From NCBI GenBank assembly GCA_963920575.1, contig OY986973.1, positions 14,370,062 to 14,434,061 of the forward strand: a stretch of 64,000 nt of DNA, in the 5' to 3' direction. This document shows, piece after piece, positions 11,377 through 22,563 of this stretch (positions within the stretch are counted from its first letter, which is position 1; each line of letters starts with the position of its first letter). The translations under genes were made by a program, and so were the position numbers. This DNA comes from Narthecium ossifragum. Its lineage: Eukaryota > Streptophyta > Magnoliopsida > Dioscoreales > Nartheciaceae. The notes under the pieces were generated by a model that worked only from the letters and a program-made list of their open reading frames with translations, made no database searches and was not told the DNA's origin.

Positions 11377-12607
11377 CCAGCTTATTGCTAGTCTCTAGCA
11401 ATTCAAAGCGCATAGAATATAATTAAGCACACTAACGGTTCATGGATGTAGACATGCATGATAAAAATTCTACCTTATCAAGTCGATAGTGTTTTATGCA
11501 GTACAGAGCATGGAAACTTCTTATACTCATACACATACTACCAACACATGAAATCAACTTCTACACATCAAAACATGCTAATCACCATCCAGAAGAACAC
11601 ATGTGACGTGACAAATAAATGTTACGTGCAGAAGCAACTTCTACCCACCATTAGTCCAAACACACTACTATCTTCATGACCAATCATCCAACCCTCGCAC
11701 TTTAAGTATAGCATGCTCTTTCTTTGTCTCTTTTTTTTTTCTTTTCAACTATCAGACACTTTGCCTTTTTACGCGAGCACTCTCCGCTTCTTGAGGCGCA
11801 GAGACCCGGTTACTTAGCAAAACACTTAATAGTTTTTTTTTTTTTTTTTCAGTGGTTCTACCTTTTTACTCGAGCTCCCTGCTTCCCGAGGCAAGAACAC
11901 CCGGTTACTCAGTAGATCACCTACTAGTTGTTTAGGCACAGCTTTATCAAGCTCCAGAACTTTTTCTCCTTTTTTTTCTCTCCATGCAATACTCAACACT
12001 AGCTAATGCTGAAATCATGGTCTAGATTAACAATAACATGCTCATTCCTCTGGTGAGTATAATTACCACTGCACATAAAGTGTTTGTGTGTGGATCACAT
12101 GATGTTATACGTTCAGGTTATCACGCATGCAATCAATGTATTGGTCAATCCATATGAAAGTAACATGCATAATAAGCATAAAAATTTCAGCTCAAGTACA
12201 ATTTCTAATAACATAATCAATTCAACACTACTAAACTCAATAAGGTAGCATGCATAAGGTCATGCATGCCTACACCCCTCAACCTGAAATTCACATTGTC
12301 CTCAATGTGTGCTAATCATGTAAATAAGCAGAAGGGTGTTGGCTGAATTTTCATATATAGCATAAATAAAAATAGGAAATCGAAATAAGAGCGAGGCCAC
12401 CTGACAGAATATCGATTATCTCCTCAAGGCTCCTCATGGTGGCCGAATTTCTCATCTCTAAAATAGTGGTCGAATTCCTCAAGCAAGGCAAACGGTGGTC
12501 CAACATCCTAAGAAATAAGAGAGCAAACAAAAACAAATGAAAACAAAGGCAAACAAACTAAAACAAACTATCCTAATCAAAAAGGGAAATGATAGATAGG
12601 AGAAAGA
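11377..12607 (-). other. Athila-3 3' untranslated region
   Basis: No gene is seen. The region carries a duplicated motif with CGCGTAAAAAGG or a near match (complement at about 11760-11800 and 11855-11920). It also has the internal second polypurine-like block (complement near 12270-12310) with 'attgaggacaatgtg'. These match Athila-1 at 2842 and 3242 closely. Short open frames here differ between copies and look accidental. Confidence 0.6.
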
Positions 12608-14122
12608 TCATCCCTCGTAGACAGGGTCTACGAGAGAAACGGTGTGCTCCTCAGGGTCCGCTTTCTCTGGAATCTGTTTCAAACGCTGTCCATTAACCGT
12701 AAATAATCTCCCATCCTTTGGGTCTTCAGCTTCCACAGCCCCATTCTCAAATATTCTGCTAATGGTGAAGGGGCCTGTCCAGCGTGATCTCAGCTTCCCA
12801 GAATGAAGATGCAGTCGTGCGTCATACAGATAAGCTTGCTGTCCTACTTGAAACGTCTTCCGCAAGATCTTCTTCTCATGGTAGGCCTTTGTCTTTGCCT
12901 TGAAAATCCTAGAACTCTCATAAGCATCATTCCTGACTTCCTCTAGCTCAGACAGCTGGAGTTTTCGTTCCTGACCTGCAGCATCCAAAGTAAGATTTAG
13001 TGACTTAATAGCCCAATATGCCTTATGTTCTAATTCAACTGGAAGATGACATGGTTTTCCATAAACAAGGCGAAACGGCGACATCCCCAAGGTAGTCTTG
13101 TAGGCAGTGCGATATGCCCACAACGCGTCTGATAGCCTCAAGGACCAGTCCTTTCGGTTGGGGCTCACTGTCTTCTCCAGGATTTGCTTTATCTCTCTAT
13201 TGGCTAATTCAGCTTGGCCATTCGTCTGTGAATGATAAGCAGTGGAAATCTTATGTGTAACTCCATACCTGCGCATCAAAGCCTCAAAAGAGCAGTTACA
13301 AAAATGGGATCCTTGGTCACTAATAATGACCCTAGGAGTACCAAATCTAGACAAAACATGCTCTTTAAGAAACTTGATGACAGTGGAATGATCATTATTC
13401 CTACATGCAATAGCCTCCACCCACTTAGACACGTATTCCACAGCCAACAATAGATATAAATAGCCAAAAGAAGAAGGAAAGGGTCCCATAAAGTCTATAC
13501 CCCAACAATCAAAAATCTCGACAGCTTGAATTGGGTTCAAAGGCATCATATGTCTCCTAGATAAAGCTCCTAGTGTTAGGCATCTATCACAGGATTTGCA
13601 GAAAATATTAACGTCACGAAACATAGTAGGCCAGTAAAAACCACATTGAAGAATTTTAGCAGCAGTCTTTTTCATCGAAAAATGGCCTCCACATGCATGA
13701 GAGTGACAGAATGTAATGATGCTTTCGATTTCATAATCAGGGACACACCTGCGCATAATCTGGTCAGGACAATACTTAAACAGACAAGGATCATCCCAAT
13801 AAAATTTCTTTACCTCAACAAAGAATCTACGCTTATCCTGCGCACTCCAAAATGAAGGGATCTCACCTGTCGCTAAGTAATTAACAATGTGCGCATACCA
13901 GGGCAGTCTTGCAACTGAAAAGAGTTGCTCATCAGGGAAGTCATCCATGATTGGTGGCTCATCTTCCGCTACTTCCACCATCAGCCTTGATAGGTGATCA
14001 GCGACAATGTTCTCCACGGGAAAGCAGGGACTGATCGAGCACCTAAGAACAAAAGCAAAATAAACTAAAAACAAAAGCAAACATGCAAGCACACAACATA
14101 AAAATAACTCAAGCATTCTCAT
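12608..14122 (-). CDS. pol: Athila-3 integrase with RNase H tail (no RT)
   Basis: A 504-residue open frame encodes an apparently intact integrase, the enzyme that inserts retrotransposon cDNA into the genome. Residues 37-47 ([11 protein letters not shown]) are the last piece of an RNase H domain. The zinc-binding region has H142, H147, C175 and C178. The core has D210 (WGIDFMGP), D269 (IISDQG) and E305 (NGQAE), an exact D,D-35-E arrangement. The GPFT and VDPVYEG blocks close the protein. Residues 1-36 are hydrophobic and come from spacer-like sequence, so the true start is uncertain. RT and protease are absent. The gag-like ORF lies 41 bp upstream; how this frame is translated is unknown. Confidence 0.9.
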   Translation of the reverse strand: MRMLELFLCCVLACLLLFLVYFAFVLRCSISPCFPVENIVADHLSRLMVEVAEDEPPIMDDFPDEQLFSVARLPWYAHIVNYLATGEIPSFWSAQDKRRFFVEVKKFYWDDPCLFKYCPDQIMRRCVPDYEIESIITFCHSHACGGHFSMKKTAAKILQCGFYWPTMFRDVNIFCKSCDRCLTLGALSRRHMMPLNPIQAVEIFDCWGIDFMGPFPSSFGYLYLLLAVEYVSKWVEAIACRNNDHSTVIKFLKEHVLSRFGTPRVIISDQGSHFCNCSFEALMRRYGVTHKISTAYHSQTNGQAELANREIKQILEKTVSPNRKDWSLRLSDALWAYRTAYKTTLGMSPFRLVYGKPCHLPVELEHKAYWAIKSLNLTLDAAGQERKLQLSELEEVRNDAYESSRIFKAKTKAYHEKKILRKTFQVGQQAYLYDARLHLHSGKLRSRWTGPFTISRIFENGAVEAEDPKDGRLFTVNGQRLKQIPEKADPEEHTVSLVDPVYEG

Positions 14123-14163
14123 GCATACAAGAAAGCAAATTGAGCAAACTAAACTACTATATA

Positions 14164-15852
14164 TCAGACATGGATTTTTAACCGCGCCCTTGGCGGCCGT
14201 GCCCTAGCACGATGATATGCAAAATCAGTAAGTGCCATGACCTGAAAGGTTAACCTTAGTAGTATCACCAAGGGTAATGTACCATGTAAATCTAAGTGGC
14301 ATATGACAAGTGGGAGAACTAGCTTTTGCATTCTAACACCAATAAACAAGGTTGCTAGATCTCTTAAATAGAAATATGTATCATCATTGTGTTCAAGCGT
14401 CAGCAACTCATCCAATGACCTATCAATAATGTCATCATTTTGCTCAAGTGTCTGTGACTCATCCAATGATCTATCAATAATGCCATCATTCTCGTGGTCA
14501 AGGATGGTAAGATCACAAAATCTGAAATAAATCCGTCGAAGTTTAAAAATATCTATCAAGGTCATGTTCTTTCTAACTATCCAAGGAGATGAAATAAACA
14601 CTGGAAATATACCTCGTGGCTTAGAAGGAATGACTTGAAGTTCAGCCGATGGAGGTTCAACGAATACCTGGTCGTGGTGGTCTTGGAAATCGTCTAGATC
14701 TTCCTCGTTACTGGCCGGCCCGTACTGGAGTACTTCGTCTTCTTCCATATGATGTGTCCATCCGAGTTCGTGCATGCTAAAAGATGTGATTACCTCGCAT
14801 AGTTGGCGTGCTTTCTCCTCGTCCTTCATAAGTAACTGCAGAATGAAAGAGTCAAAATTAGGCTGGGTTTTAGCCTCCTTAAGTAAGTTCAAAATCTCTG
14901 CCATAGAAAGTTGTGGAGAAACATGTGCATCGCCAGCATCAGAGACATGAACATGTGCATTACTAACATTGGAATCATGAGCATGTGCATAGTGAATGTT
15001 AGTATCATGAACATCCGTATGAGCGCTAAAATCATGTACATATGCATCACACATACTAGAATCAATAGCTTGTGCATCAATAGGACTAGAATTTTGAACC
15101 TGCACACTAGCACTATAGTCATGAACATATACATCATCAACATGAACATCTTGAGTATGCGCACCATAAGCATTAAAATCATGGATGTATGCATCAGAAG
15201 CACTAAAGTCATCGACACATGCATCATACGTGTTAGGCTCATCAACATGCATATCATGGGAAGTAGCAACATAAGTATCATGCACATAATCATTATGAGC
15301 ACTAGGATAAGAGTAGAAAGGCTCATTGTGTTGCAGATAGCTGTTGGACGTGAAGGCGACATTGGGATGGTTGTAGGATTTGACATCGATATGACCATGA
15401 TAATCATCCCAGTGCCTCGGGACCGCCTGTGTATGAGTCGTCTCAACAAGCTCATTCAAGTGCTTCATAGCTTCATCAGGATCAATCTGCAAAAACTCAC
15501 CCTTGCATCTTGTTTCAAGAATTTGACGTTCATGCTTAGCTAATCCATAATAAAAATAGCTAACTAAACGCCAATTAGGATAACCATGTTTAGGGCATGA
15601 AACTATTAAGCTTGTAAACCGTTGCCATGCATCACATAATGTCTCATCATCCGTTTGTGCAAAGGATGAAATCTTTGTTATCAATGCGTTAATCATATAA
15701 TTAGGAAGATACTCATTGACAGAAACATGACTCGTTCTATTCTCCTCTCTCAATTCGTATATGCTTTTCTTACGAACTGTTGTGTTAGACATTCCATCTC
15801 TCGACTTCATAGAATATGATCTCAAATAGTATTGATGTAATTCATTTTCCAT
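14164..15852 (-). CDS. gag: Athila-3 gag-like protein with His/Asp-rich repeats
   Basis: A 562-residue open frame starts 206 bp downstream of the primer site. Residues about 50-140 match the second half of the plant retrotransposon Gag core ([35 protein letters not shown]). The first half seen in Athila-4 (LPTFHGLSHEDP) is missing. Residues about 183-312 are a repetitive stretch of short units such as DAYVHDFSA and [14 protein letters not shown]. Residues about 454-491 hold two copies of an [12 protein letters not shown] repeat. No CCHC zinc knuckle is seen. The protein is probably a reduced Gag with expanded repeats; whether it forms particles cannot be told. Confidence 0.75.
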   Translation of the reverse strand: MENELHQYYLRSYSMKSRDGMSNTTVRKKSIYELREENRTSHVSVNEYLPNYMINALITKISSFAQTDDETLCDAWQRFTSLIVSCPKHGYPNWRLVSYFYYGLAKHERQILETRCKGEFLQIDPDEAMKHLNELVETTHTQAVPRHWDDYHGHIDVKSYNHPNVAFTSNSYLQHNEPFYSYPSAHNDYVHDTYVATSHDMHVDEPNTYDACVDDFSASDAYIHDFNAYGAHTQDVHVDDVYVHDYSASVQVQNSSPIDAQAIDSSMCDAYVHDFSAHTDVHDTNIHYAHAHDSNVSNAHVHVSDAGDAHVSPQLSMAEILNLLKEAKTQPNFDSFILQLLMKDEEKARQLCEVITSFSMHELGWTHHMEEDEVLQYGPASNEEDLDDFQDHHDQVFVEPPSAELQVIPSKPRGIFPVFISSPWIVRKNMTLIDIFKLRRIYFRFCDLTILDHENDGIIDRSLDESQTLEQNDDIIDRSLDELLTLEHNDDTYFYLRDLATLFIGVRMQKLVLPLVICHLDLHGTLPLVILLRLTFQVMALTDFAYHRARARPPRARLKIHV

Positions 15853-16057
15853 CCTTTCTTTTTTTTATAGTTTTTTTTTTTGGTCAGTTTTTTTTTTACC
15901 AAGTAAAAATAAAACGAAAATTCAAAACAAAACTAAAAAGAAAATAAAGAAAACTAAGGAAAAAGAAATAAAAATCCTAAGAAAAGGGAAAAAAGTTACC
16001 GCCTTCGATGTCTTCAATCATCGTGATCTGTTGATTCTGGCGCTTTTCTGAACCGTC

Positions 16058-16075
16058 TCCCCGGCAACGGCGCCA
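16058..16075 (-). other. Primer-binding site of Athila-3 (tRNA-Asp)
   Basis: On the minus strand TGGCGCCGTTGCCGGGGA lies 5 bp after the 5' LTR. It is the exact complement of the 3' end of plant tRNA-Asp(GUC) including CCA, as known for Athila elements. Confidence 0.92.
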
Positions 16076-16080
16076 ATTTT

Positions 16081-17811
16081 TGATGTCGCTCAAATGTGTC
16101 ACGCACAGCGGTCGCGGTGCAGTACAGCATAATAGAGGTCGAATCCCACAGAGAGACAAGCAGGAAAGATCCAGAAACACAGATAACAATGTATCGAAAA
16201 CAATCAAGAGCGTAAAAAGTTAAGAAAATAGATCGGAGATGTAATAGTAAGATAAAGTTAACGAAAGAAATCAGGATTTGAATGAGGCTAGGCTTCAGGA
16301 ATCACTTCACTCGGATTTAGGTTCTTCTCTTCTCAACGGTTCATATGCTACACAGTTAAGGGATTCACATCCCAATCACCTTAACCGGAAGATAAAGAAT
16401 TATGAATCTGATAAAATATATAAATGTCTCTTCCTACGATTGGTTCTTCCTTTTTATAGTTCTAACCTCATCCAACCAAACCTAAGAATACACGATACCG
16501 GCTGTCACTACAGGCAACGAGCAGCAAAAGTTCATCGGGACAAAGCCCTAACTCTAACCGGATCTCTAAGAATACACAATACCAACTCTCACAATCGGCA
16601 ATGCATAGCAAAGATCTCACGGTATAGAGCCCCAACCTTATCTAACCAGATCCCTAAAAATATACAATACCAGCTGTCACTACAGGCAATGTATAGCAAA
16701 GGTCTCACTAGACTCGGTAGGAGAATTGAAGGAGATAACTATGGGATCACAATATCATAAAAGAAGCATGATTGGATTTATAATAATGTTTAACCACAAA
16801 GCAATCTGTGAAGATCCAATACATAAGAAGAGTTTAACAATAAAGATTAAAAACTATGAACCATTGTTGGAGAAGAAGCCCTAGTCCTCGCTAGATCATC
16901 CGTCCGCCATGCCCTCGGATTACTCGGCCATGGATGGAGATTCCTTCATCTTCTTCCTCTTGAAAAAGTCCTGAAAAGAGCCTCCAAAAACGTCCAAGAA
17001 GTCCCCTTTGATTAGCCCTAAGTTTCCTATTTATAGGGTCCAAGAATTAGTAAACTCGGATTAATCAAAACCGTTGATTTTCGTCACTGGGCAAGTCCGA
17101 TCGATCCTTCTCGGGATGTTGGATCGATCGGTCTCTTGAAATCTCCAATCTTCTAACTTCGCCCGTGTCCGATCGATGGACGGATCGATCGAACTCTGCT
17201 CCTCTAAAAAGCATACGTTCTGTCACCCTTTAATTCCCAAGTCCGATCGATCGGATTATGAATGTTGGATCGATTGGTTGAGTAAAAATCCTCTGTTTTT
17301 GACTTTTTCCGAGTCCGATCGATCGGACCATTGGTGTCGGATCGATCAGACCCTATAGGAGCGAAGGAGGGATCGATCGGATCATATTCAGCCAAAAAAT
17401 GCATGTTCTGTCACGATTCTGTGAGGTCCGATCGATCGGCGGATCGCTCGGACTTCCAGCTTATTTTCCTTTCTGCCATTCAGACTGCGCATCGGTACTG
17501 AAATTGCCGTAACTTGCTTTAGGAAACTCAGAATCACGAACCGTAAAATTCCCCACAATCTAGACTTCAAGAGCTTTCCAACCATATATGGCACATCATC
17601 TGGTTCTTCATGAGCAGGTACAGATTAATTGTTGAAATTGATCCATATACTCTTTTCAGCTTCTTTTAGCTCCAATTTCCTGCATTTTCCAAACAACTAT
17701 GTGAAGCATATAAAAGTATAAAAATAGTGCTAAAGAAGTTGATTAAGGGTGAAGATATAGCAATTGAGATGGTTTTAAGGTTGTTCAGAGTGCACTTTCA
17801 TGCACTCATCA
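16081..17811 (-). repeat. 5' LTR of Athila-3
   Basis: This is the promoter-bearing LTR in the element's sense, nearly identical to 9637-11366. Differences are scattered single bases plus one added A near 17398. Confidence 0.92.
17028..17455 (-). promoter_or_regulatory. U3 palindrome array and TATA box, Athila-3 5' LTR
   Basis: TATTTATA at 17028-17035 lies 62 bp from the palindrome at 17098-17107. The array matches the other LTR, with one palindrome broken by a G-to-A change (near 17347). Confidence 0.6.
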
Positions 17812-17816
17812 GTTAG

Positions 17817-18663
17817 GGTGTGGGTGATCTTTGGGTCGCCGTCCCGAGGCTGGAAGCTCGGACTTAGCCCTAGGACCGTGGTTTGGTAGTTTGGACCCGG
17901 TTGAATTGTGTTGTCCAGTCGTTTTCATGATAGGCTTAGATGACTGGTACACTGGTTACTTGATGATTGTAGAGGTCGTGTCGACCTTGAGTCGGATGCT
18001 GAGGTGTAGCAGGTGTTCCACTGTGTCGACTCTTGAGTGGTGGAGACAGCCCCCTCAGCGGTGCCATTTCCCGCCTGCAGTGTCGGTTTCCTGCATGTGA
18101 GTCAGCAGTGTTTGTTGAGCTTACAGTGTGCTGCTCCTGGGCACCAGGGACACGCGGTGGGGTTATGGGACCCCTGTATACACCCAGATCCTACTCGAGG
18201 GCGACACTCTTGCGTTTCCCTCTTCCTTCTGTGTGTCGTAGTGTAGATCCCTACTGAGCTTAGTGCTCACTCCTACCCGGGCTGCGTTTTACAGGTGCAG
18301 GCGTCAGTTCCTCTTCCGTAGCCCCTACCGGGCAGTTGGTTGGCGATGCGGCGGCGCCAAGTGGAGTCTGAGAGGTGGTGATCCTTTACAGCTTTTATCC
18401 TATGTTAGATAGTCTCCTACGGGAGTGATGTTGTATTTGAACTCCCCCTCTCCGAGGATATGTATATTAAACCTTTTTGAGTTCTTAAATCTGTGGTTCG
18501 AGGCTTCATTATTATATTGTTGTTTTAATTGGGGATGCTTTTGGTGAACTGTTAGGGAGACCAATAGGTTAGAGGGAACCCTCGCCAGCTTTTCTTCCGC
18601 GTTTGTTAGGTTCCGGTTCGCGTCGCCCGGCCCGGTTGGGCTTTCGCGGGTCGGAGCGCGACA
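17817..18663 (+). repeat. Solo LTR 1 of TGTGAGG family, right part
   Basis: This continues the LTR cut at 9636, after the GTTAG duplication. It carries the 'ctcactcctacccgggctg' block near 18260, splice-acceptor-like TTTTACAGGTGCAGG (18287-18301), and the end GGAGCGCGACA, followed by CTTAT. Confidence 0.85.
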
Positions 18664-18668
18664 CTTAT

Positions 18669-18764
18669 ATTAGACACTGCTCGTGGGATCGACTCGTACT
18701 CGCACTACTACATTTATTTTAAAACGTATTGGTTTTATTTTTGGTTGCTTGCGACAGCACACCA
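18669..18764 (+). repeat. 5' LTR of Athila-2, right end
   Basis: This closes the LTR split at 8125. It ends CACACCA just before the primer site, giving a joined LTR of about 1.39 kb. Confidence 0.7.
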
Positions 18765-18769
18765 AATAT

Positions 18770-18787
18770 TGGCGCCGTTGTCGGCGA
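18770..18787 (+). other. Primer-binding site of Athila-2 (tRNA-Asp)
   Basis: TGGCGCCGTTGTCGGCGA differs from the tRNA-Asp complement at two positions. The gag remnant follows 165 bp downstream. Confidence 0.8.
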
Positions 18788-18951
18788 TTGATTCTAGTTG
18801 ATTTCTGTGCTTATTGTGATCTTTATTTCATAAAAAAAAAGAGTTTGCTTCGTTTAACAGTGATTTAGCGTAGGATTTTTATTTATCTTCATTACTCCAG
18901 ACCTTCTTTTAATTTGTTTTTCTCGGTTCACCGGATTCTTCTTGATTGTTT

Positions 18952-20650
18952 ATGAGTATAGCTCGATCTTTTAATCAAGGTGATTTGCCGTACGATCCAG
19001 AGATAGAAAGAACTTTGCACAGGACAAGGACGGAAGCTCGGAGAAACTTTGAGGATAACGATTTGGCTCTTGATTCTCCATTTGCTAGTGATTTGGAATT
19101 AGAAGAGAAGGAAGTCATGGCCGGAAATCGGACTTTGAAAGAACTTGCTGCCCCAGATTTGAATCAACAACCCTTATGCATTACATTCCCTACTTTGGAT
19201 GTTGCTACTACTTTTGAATTGAAATCTGGACTAATACATCTGTTATCCACTTTTCATGCACTTGCAGGTGAGGATCCTCACAAGCATTTGAAAGAGCTTC
19301 ATGTTATGTGAACAAGCATGAAACCAATAGGGGTAACTGAAGATCAAATCAAATTGGTAGCCTTCCCATTTTCTTTGAAGGATTCGGCTAAGGATTGGCT
19401 TTATTATTTACCCTCTGGGAGTATTATCATATGGAACGAGATGAAGAGGTTATTTTTGGAGAAATATTTTCCAGCTTCAAGGGCGGCCAACATTTGGAAA
19501 GAGATCTGTGGTGTAAGCCAGCATAACGGAGAGTCTCTACACGAGTATTGGAAACGTTTCAAGCAATTATGTGCAAGCTGTCCCCATCACTAAATTAGTG
19601 AGCAATTACTTATCCAATATTTTTATGAGGGCGTACTAAGCACTGACAGGAGTATGATTGATGCCGCTAGTGGAGGAGCTTTGGTGGATAAAACGCCAGA
19701 AGCCGCGAGGAACTTGATTGCAAATATGGCGGCTAATTTTCAACAATGTAATACTAGACTTGATTCTAATTCAAAACATGTTAATGAGGTAAATGTCTCA
19801 TCCCTTAAACAACAGATTGCGAGTCTAACTTCTCTTGTTCGTCAATTAGCTGTAGGTAACATGCAAATAGCGAATGTTTGTGGGATTTATTCGGTGGCAG
19901 GACATCCAACCGATATGTGCCCAACTCTTCAAGAGGAGCCCAGTGAACAGGTGAATGCCACGGGTAGTTTCCCTGGACTACCGCAAAGGAAGTATGATCT
20001 ATATTCAAACACGTATAATCCGGGATGGAGGGATCACCCTAATCTCAAGTATGGGAATCCACAAGTAAATCAGCCAATAACTCAATTCCGCCCAACTGGC
20101 CAGCAATATCAGCAATATCAACAATATAGATCGCCATACCCCCGAGACCACAACCAAACCCAACTCCTAATTATGGTATGTCTTTAGAAGATACTGTTAA
20201 ATCCCTTGCTACTAATAGTTTGCATTTTCAACAGGATGCAAAGGCCAGTATTCAAGGTTTGGAACATTAGGTGGTCCAGATGGCGACTGTAATTAGCAAC
20301 CTAGAGGCGCAAAGTTTGGAAAAATTACCCTGTCAATCGGTGATAAATCCAAGAGAGAATGCAAGTGCCATCATTTTAAGAAGTGGTAAAGAAGTTGAGA
20401 TTCCAGCAAAGGAAGTCATTGCATAGTCACCGCAAGGAAAAGAGCAAAACATTGTTACGGACAAAGACTTTCCTGATGACGACGTACCTAAATGTAAGTT
20501 TCCACCTCTTTCTGATTATAAACCTGCACCTCCTTTTCCTCAGGCTTTAGCAGAATTTAGAAGATATGAGAAGAATTCAGATCTATATGAGACTTTTCGT
20601 CAATGCGAGGTAAATATTCCACTCTTAGATGCTATTAAACAAGTACCTCG
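18952..20650 (+). pseudogene. gag: Athila-2 gag and start of protease region, broken
   Basis: Translation from ATG 18952 gives a plant Ty3/Gypsy Gag: TEARRNFEDN, then the Gag core (DQIKLVAFPFSLKDSAKDWL, LHEYWKRFKQLCASCPHH), then IDAASGGALVDKTP and a Gln/Tyr-rich tail. There are stops at 19309 (TGA) and 19591 (TAA). A one-base frameshift near 20140 moves the frame to one reading MSLEDTVKSLATNS. Further stops fall near 20269 and 20424. The frame ends at NIPLLDAIKQVPRY, the stretch just before protease in Athila-4, where B1 has inserted. The 3' half of Athila-2 is not found in the window. Confidence 0.9.
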
Positions 20651-21029
20651 TTATGTGATAAGACTTGAAAAGTGCACAAATCACCCTTTTAACGAGGTCT
20701 TGTTAGTCTCCGAGCAATACTATTTTGATAGTCTATGATGTATTTCAGGTATAAGAGCCTTCAATGATGATTAGATCATGTTTTGTGCTAAAATGAACAA
20801 ATAAAGAACCTGTGAAGTCAAAGGAGCAAAGGTGGGTCATCTTTGAAAATTAAACTGTACCTGGTTAGGAAGAACCAGATAATGTGCCATATACGGTTGG
20901 AAATCTCTTGAAGTCTAGTTTCGGGAGAATTTTACGGCTTGTGATTCCGAGTTTACTAGACGAAGTTACGGCAATTTTAGTACCAATGGCGCAGTCTGGA
21001 TGGTAGAACAGTAAATACTCTGGAAAGTC

Positions 21030-21317
21030 CGATCGATCCCTCCTCCAGAGTAGCATCGATCCGTCTATGTAAAAACCTGACAGAACTCATACTTTTCAGC
21101 TGTACACAGTAGGATCGATCCTACTATCTATCCTATTGAGTAGGATCGATCCGACACCCATAGTAGGATCGATCCGACTCGGGCATAGCCAGAAATTGAA
21201 GATTTTGATGCAAAGGATCGATACTACACCCCTGGAGGGATCGATCCTACCTTCCCAGTGAAGAAAATCAATGGTTTAGATTTAATTCGAGGATGGAGAC
21301 ACTTAAGGCTATAAATA
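21030..21317 (+). promoter_or_regulatory. U3 palindrome array and TATA box, B1 5' LTR
   Basis: Palindromes start at 21030, 21053, 21112, 21143, 21166, 21215 and 21238, giving four pairs or neighbours at 23 bp. TATAAATA at 21310 follows the last by 62 bp. GACAGAAC lies near 21079. Confidence 0.6.
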
Positions 21318-21676
21318 GGCATCTTTTAGGATTTTTTTGGGGGCTCTTCCTTGGCCTTTTGGCTGAGCCTTCTTGGTTCTTTTTCTTCCTTCTTTTACAT
21401 AAGTTAGGTTAGATCTTTAGGAGAAGATCCATGGGTGGAGCATGGCGACAACCTTCATCAACGGATCTGTGAGGACCTGCCCCTCCATCCCTGTGGTTTG
21501 CTGTTTACCCCAAGGGCAATTTGGGAAATTGCGCCTTGGCGGTCGTTTCACAATGGCTGTGCACACACAGACCTTGGTTGATGCCTGTTTTTGGTTAGAA
21601 AGGTTAGGTGGACCCTGGTTCGGAAGTCCTGTGTTTGGGCTTGTGTCTCAGCCAGGGTTTCCGTTTTGGGCAAGGG

Positions 21677-21774
21677 AGATCGATCTCCATGGGGGTGAAG
21701 ATCGATCTCTCTGTGCCTAGTGGTCGCCGTTCTGGGCTAGGAAGATCGATCTCCATGTCCATGAAGATCGATCT
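21677..21774 (+). promoter_or_regulatory. Phased AGATCGATCT palindromes in solo LTR 2, upstream group
   Basis: Copies start at 21677, 21699, 21743 and 21765: steps of 22, 44 and 22 bp, as if one 22-bp position were empty. The first extends to a 14-bp palindrome. Confidence 0.55.
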
Positions 21775-22328
21775 CCCTGTGCCTGGAAGTCTCTGTCGGT
21801 GGCTTTCGAAGGACGGCCACCGCGGTGGCCGTCGCTTCCCCTGTCAGGGGAGGGAAGACTTTCCCTCCCCTCCCCCAGCTTTTCCCCGCCTTCGCCGGCT
21901 TTCCCCCGGCCTTACCCGCCCCTTCCCCCTTCCTTTCTTCCCCTTCTTCTCTTCTTCTTCCTCGCGGCTCTGCTTTCCCCTGTTCCAGCTGAGAGCTTTC
22001 GCTCGCCGTTCTTCCTCCTCCGGCCACCTCTCCGGGAGCTTGAAGGCTCGTTGGGTTCGTGGCAAGGCGAGGAAGGTCCTGGGGTAGGACTTGTGGATCG
22101 AAGCTGCGTTGAAGAGGTAGGGTTCTTCTTCTAAAACTCCGGCTGTTTGAGGGTTTTGAATCCGGATTTTGTTTTGCTTGGATCTCCTTGTGGAGTTGTT
22201 CTTTCCCGGTTTTGAAGCCTTGAGTAGCTTCGTGGCACTGAGATCTACCAGCCCACCTAGTTTGGTGAGGTATGGTGGCGGTTTCCGGCGGTGTTTCTCG
22301 CCGTCCGGCCGCCGGCGCGACCCAATCA

Positions 22329-22563
22329 TGATCGATCTCTTGGAAAGAGATCGATCTTGGTCGGGGTGGCCCAGCCCGCCCGAGCGAGAGCGATCTCCCT
22401 GGGAGGGAGATCGATCTCTTGGCGGCGGGTGCCTGTGCGGTTTGCGTCCACGTCACCTACAAGATCGATCTTCATATGGGTGGAGATCGATCTCGTGGGG
22501 GTGACCAGGACGGGTGCTCTAGCCTCGAGGAAGATCGATCTCCATGCTATAGGAGATCGATCT
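22329..22563 (+). promoter_or_regulatory. AGATCGATCT palindromes in solo LTR 2, downstream group
   Basis: Copies start at 22329, 22348, 22408, 22462, 22484, 22532 and 22554. The last two pairs are each 22 bp apart. They lie downstream of the pyrimidine-rich leader. Confidence 0.5.

Larger units (their letters stand above)
9637..17811 (-). mobile_element. Athila-3: complete, young, RT-less LTR retrotransposon
   Basis: The 8,175-bp element lies on the minus strand. It has TG...CA ends and a perfect GTTAG duplication (9632-9636 and 17812-17816) inside solo LTR 1. LTRs of 1,730 and 1,731 bp differ at about 22 substitutions and one indel by eye count, near 1.3%. The 5' to 3' order is LTR, tRNA-Asp primer site, gag-like ORF, spacer, integrase ORF, 3' UTR, polypurine tract, LTR. 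There is no room for protease, RT or RNase H: the 4.7-kb internal region is fully accounted for. It is the youngest clearly dated insertion here and must have depended on enzymes from other Athila copies. Confidence 0.92.

Noticed and set aside
14911..15543. 210-codon Met/Ile/Arg-rich plus-strand frame, and a 188-codon minus frame
   Set aside because: Both are shadows of the His/Asp-rich repeat region of the Athila-3 gag ORF.
16058..16075. tRNA-Asp-like sequence
   Set aside because: Only the 18 bases of a retrotransposon primer-binding site are present; there is no tRNA gene.
21461..21467. Absent target duplication at solo LTR 2 taken as evidence against insertion
   Set aside because: The empty site in the B1 3' LTR shows precise insertion. 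The flanks fit a GGATC duplication with a 3-bp loss on the right.
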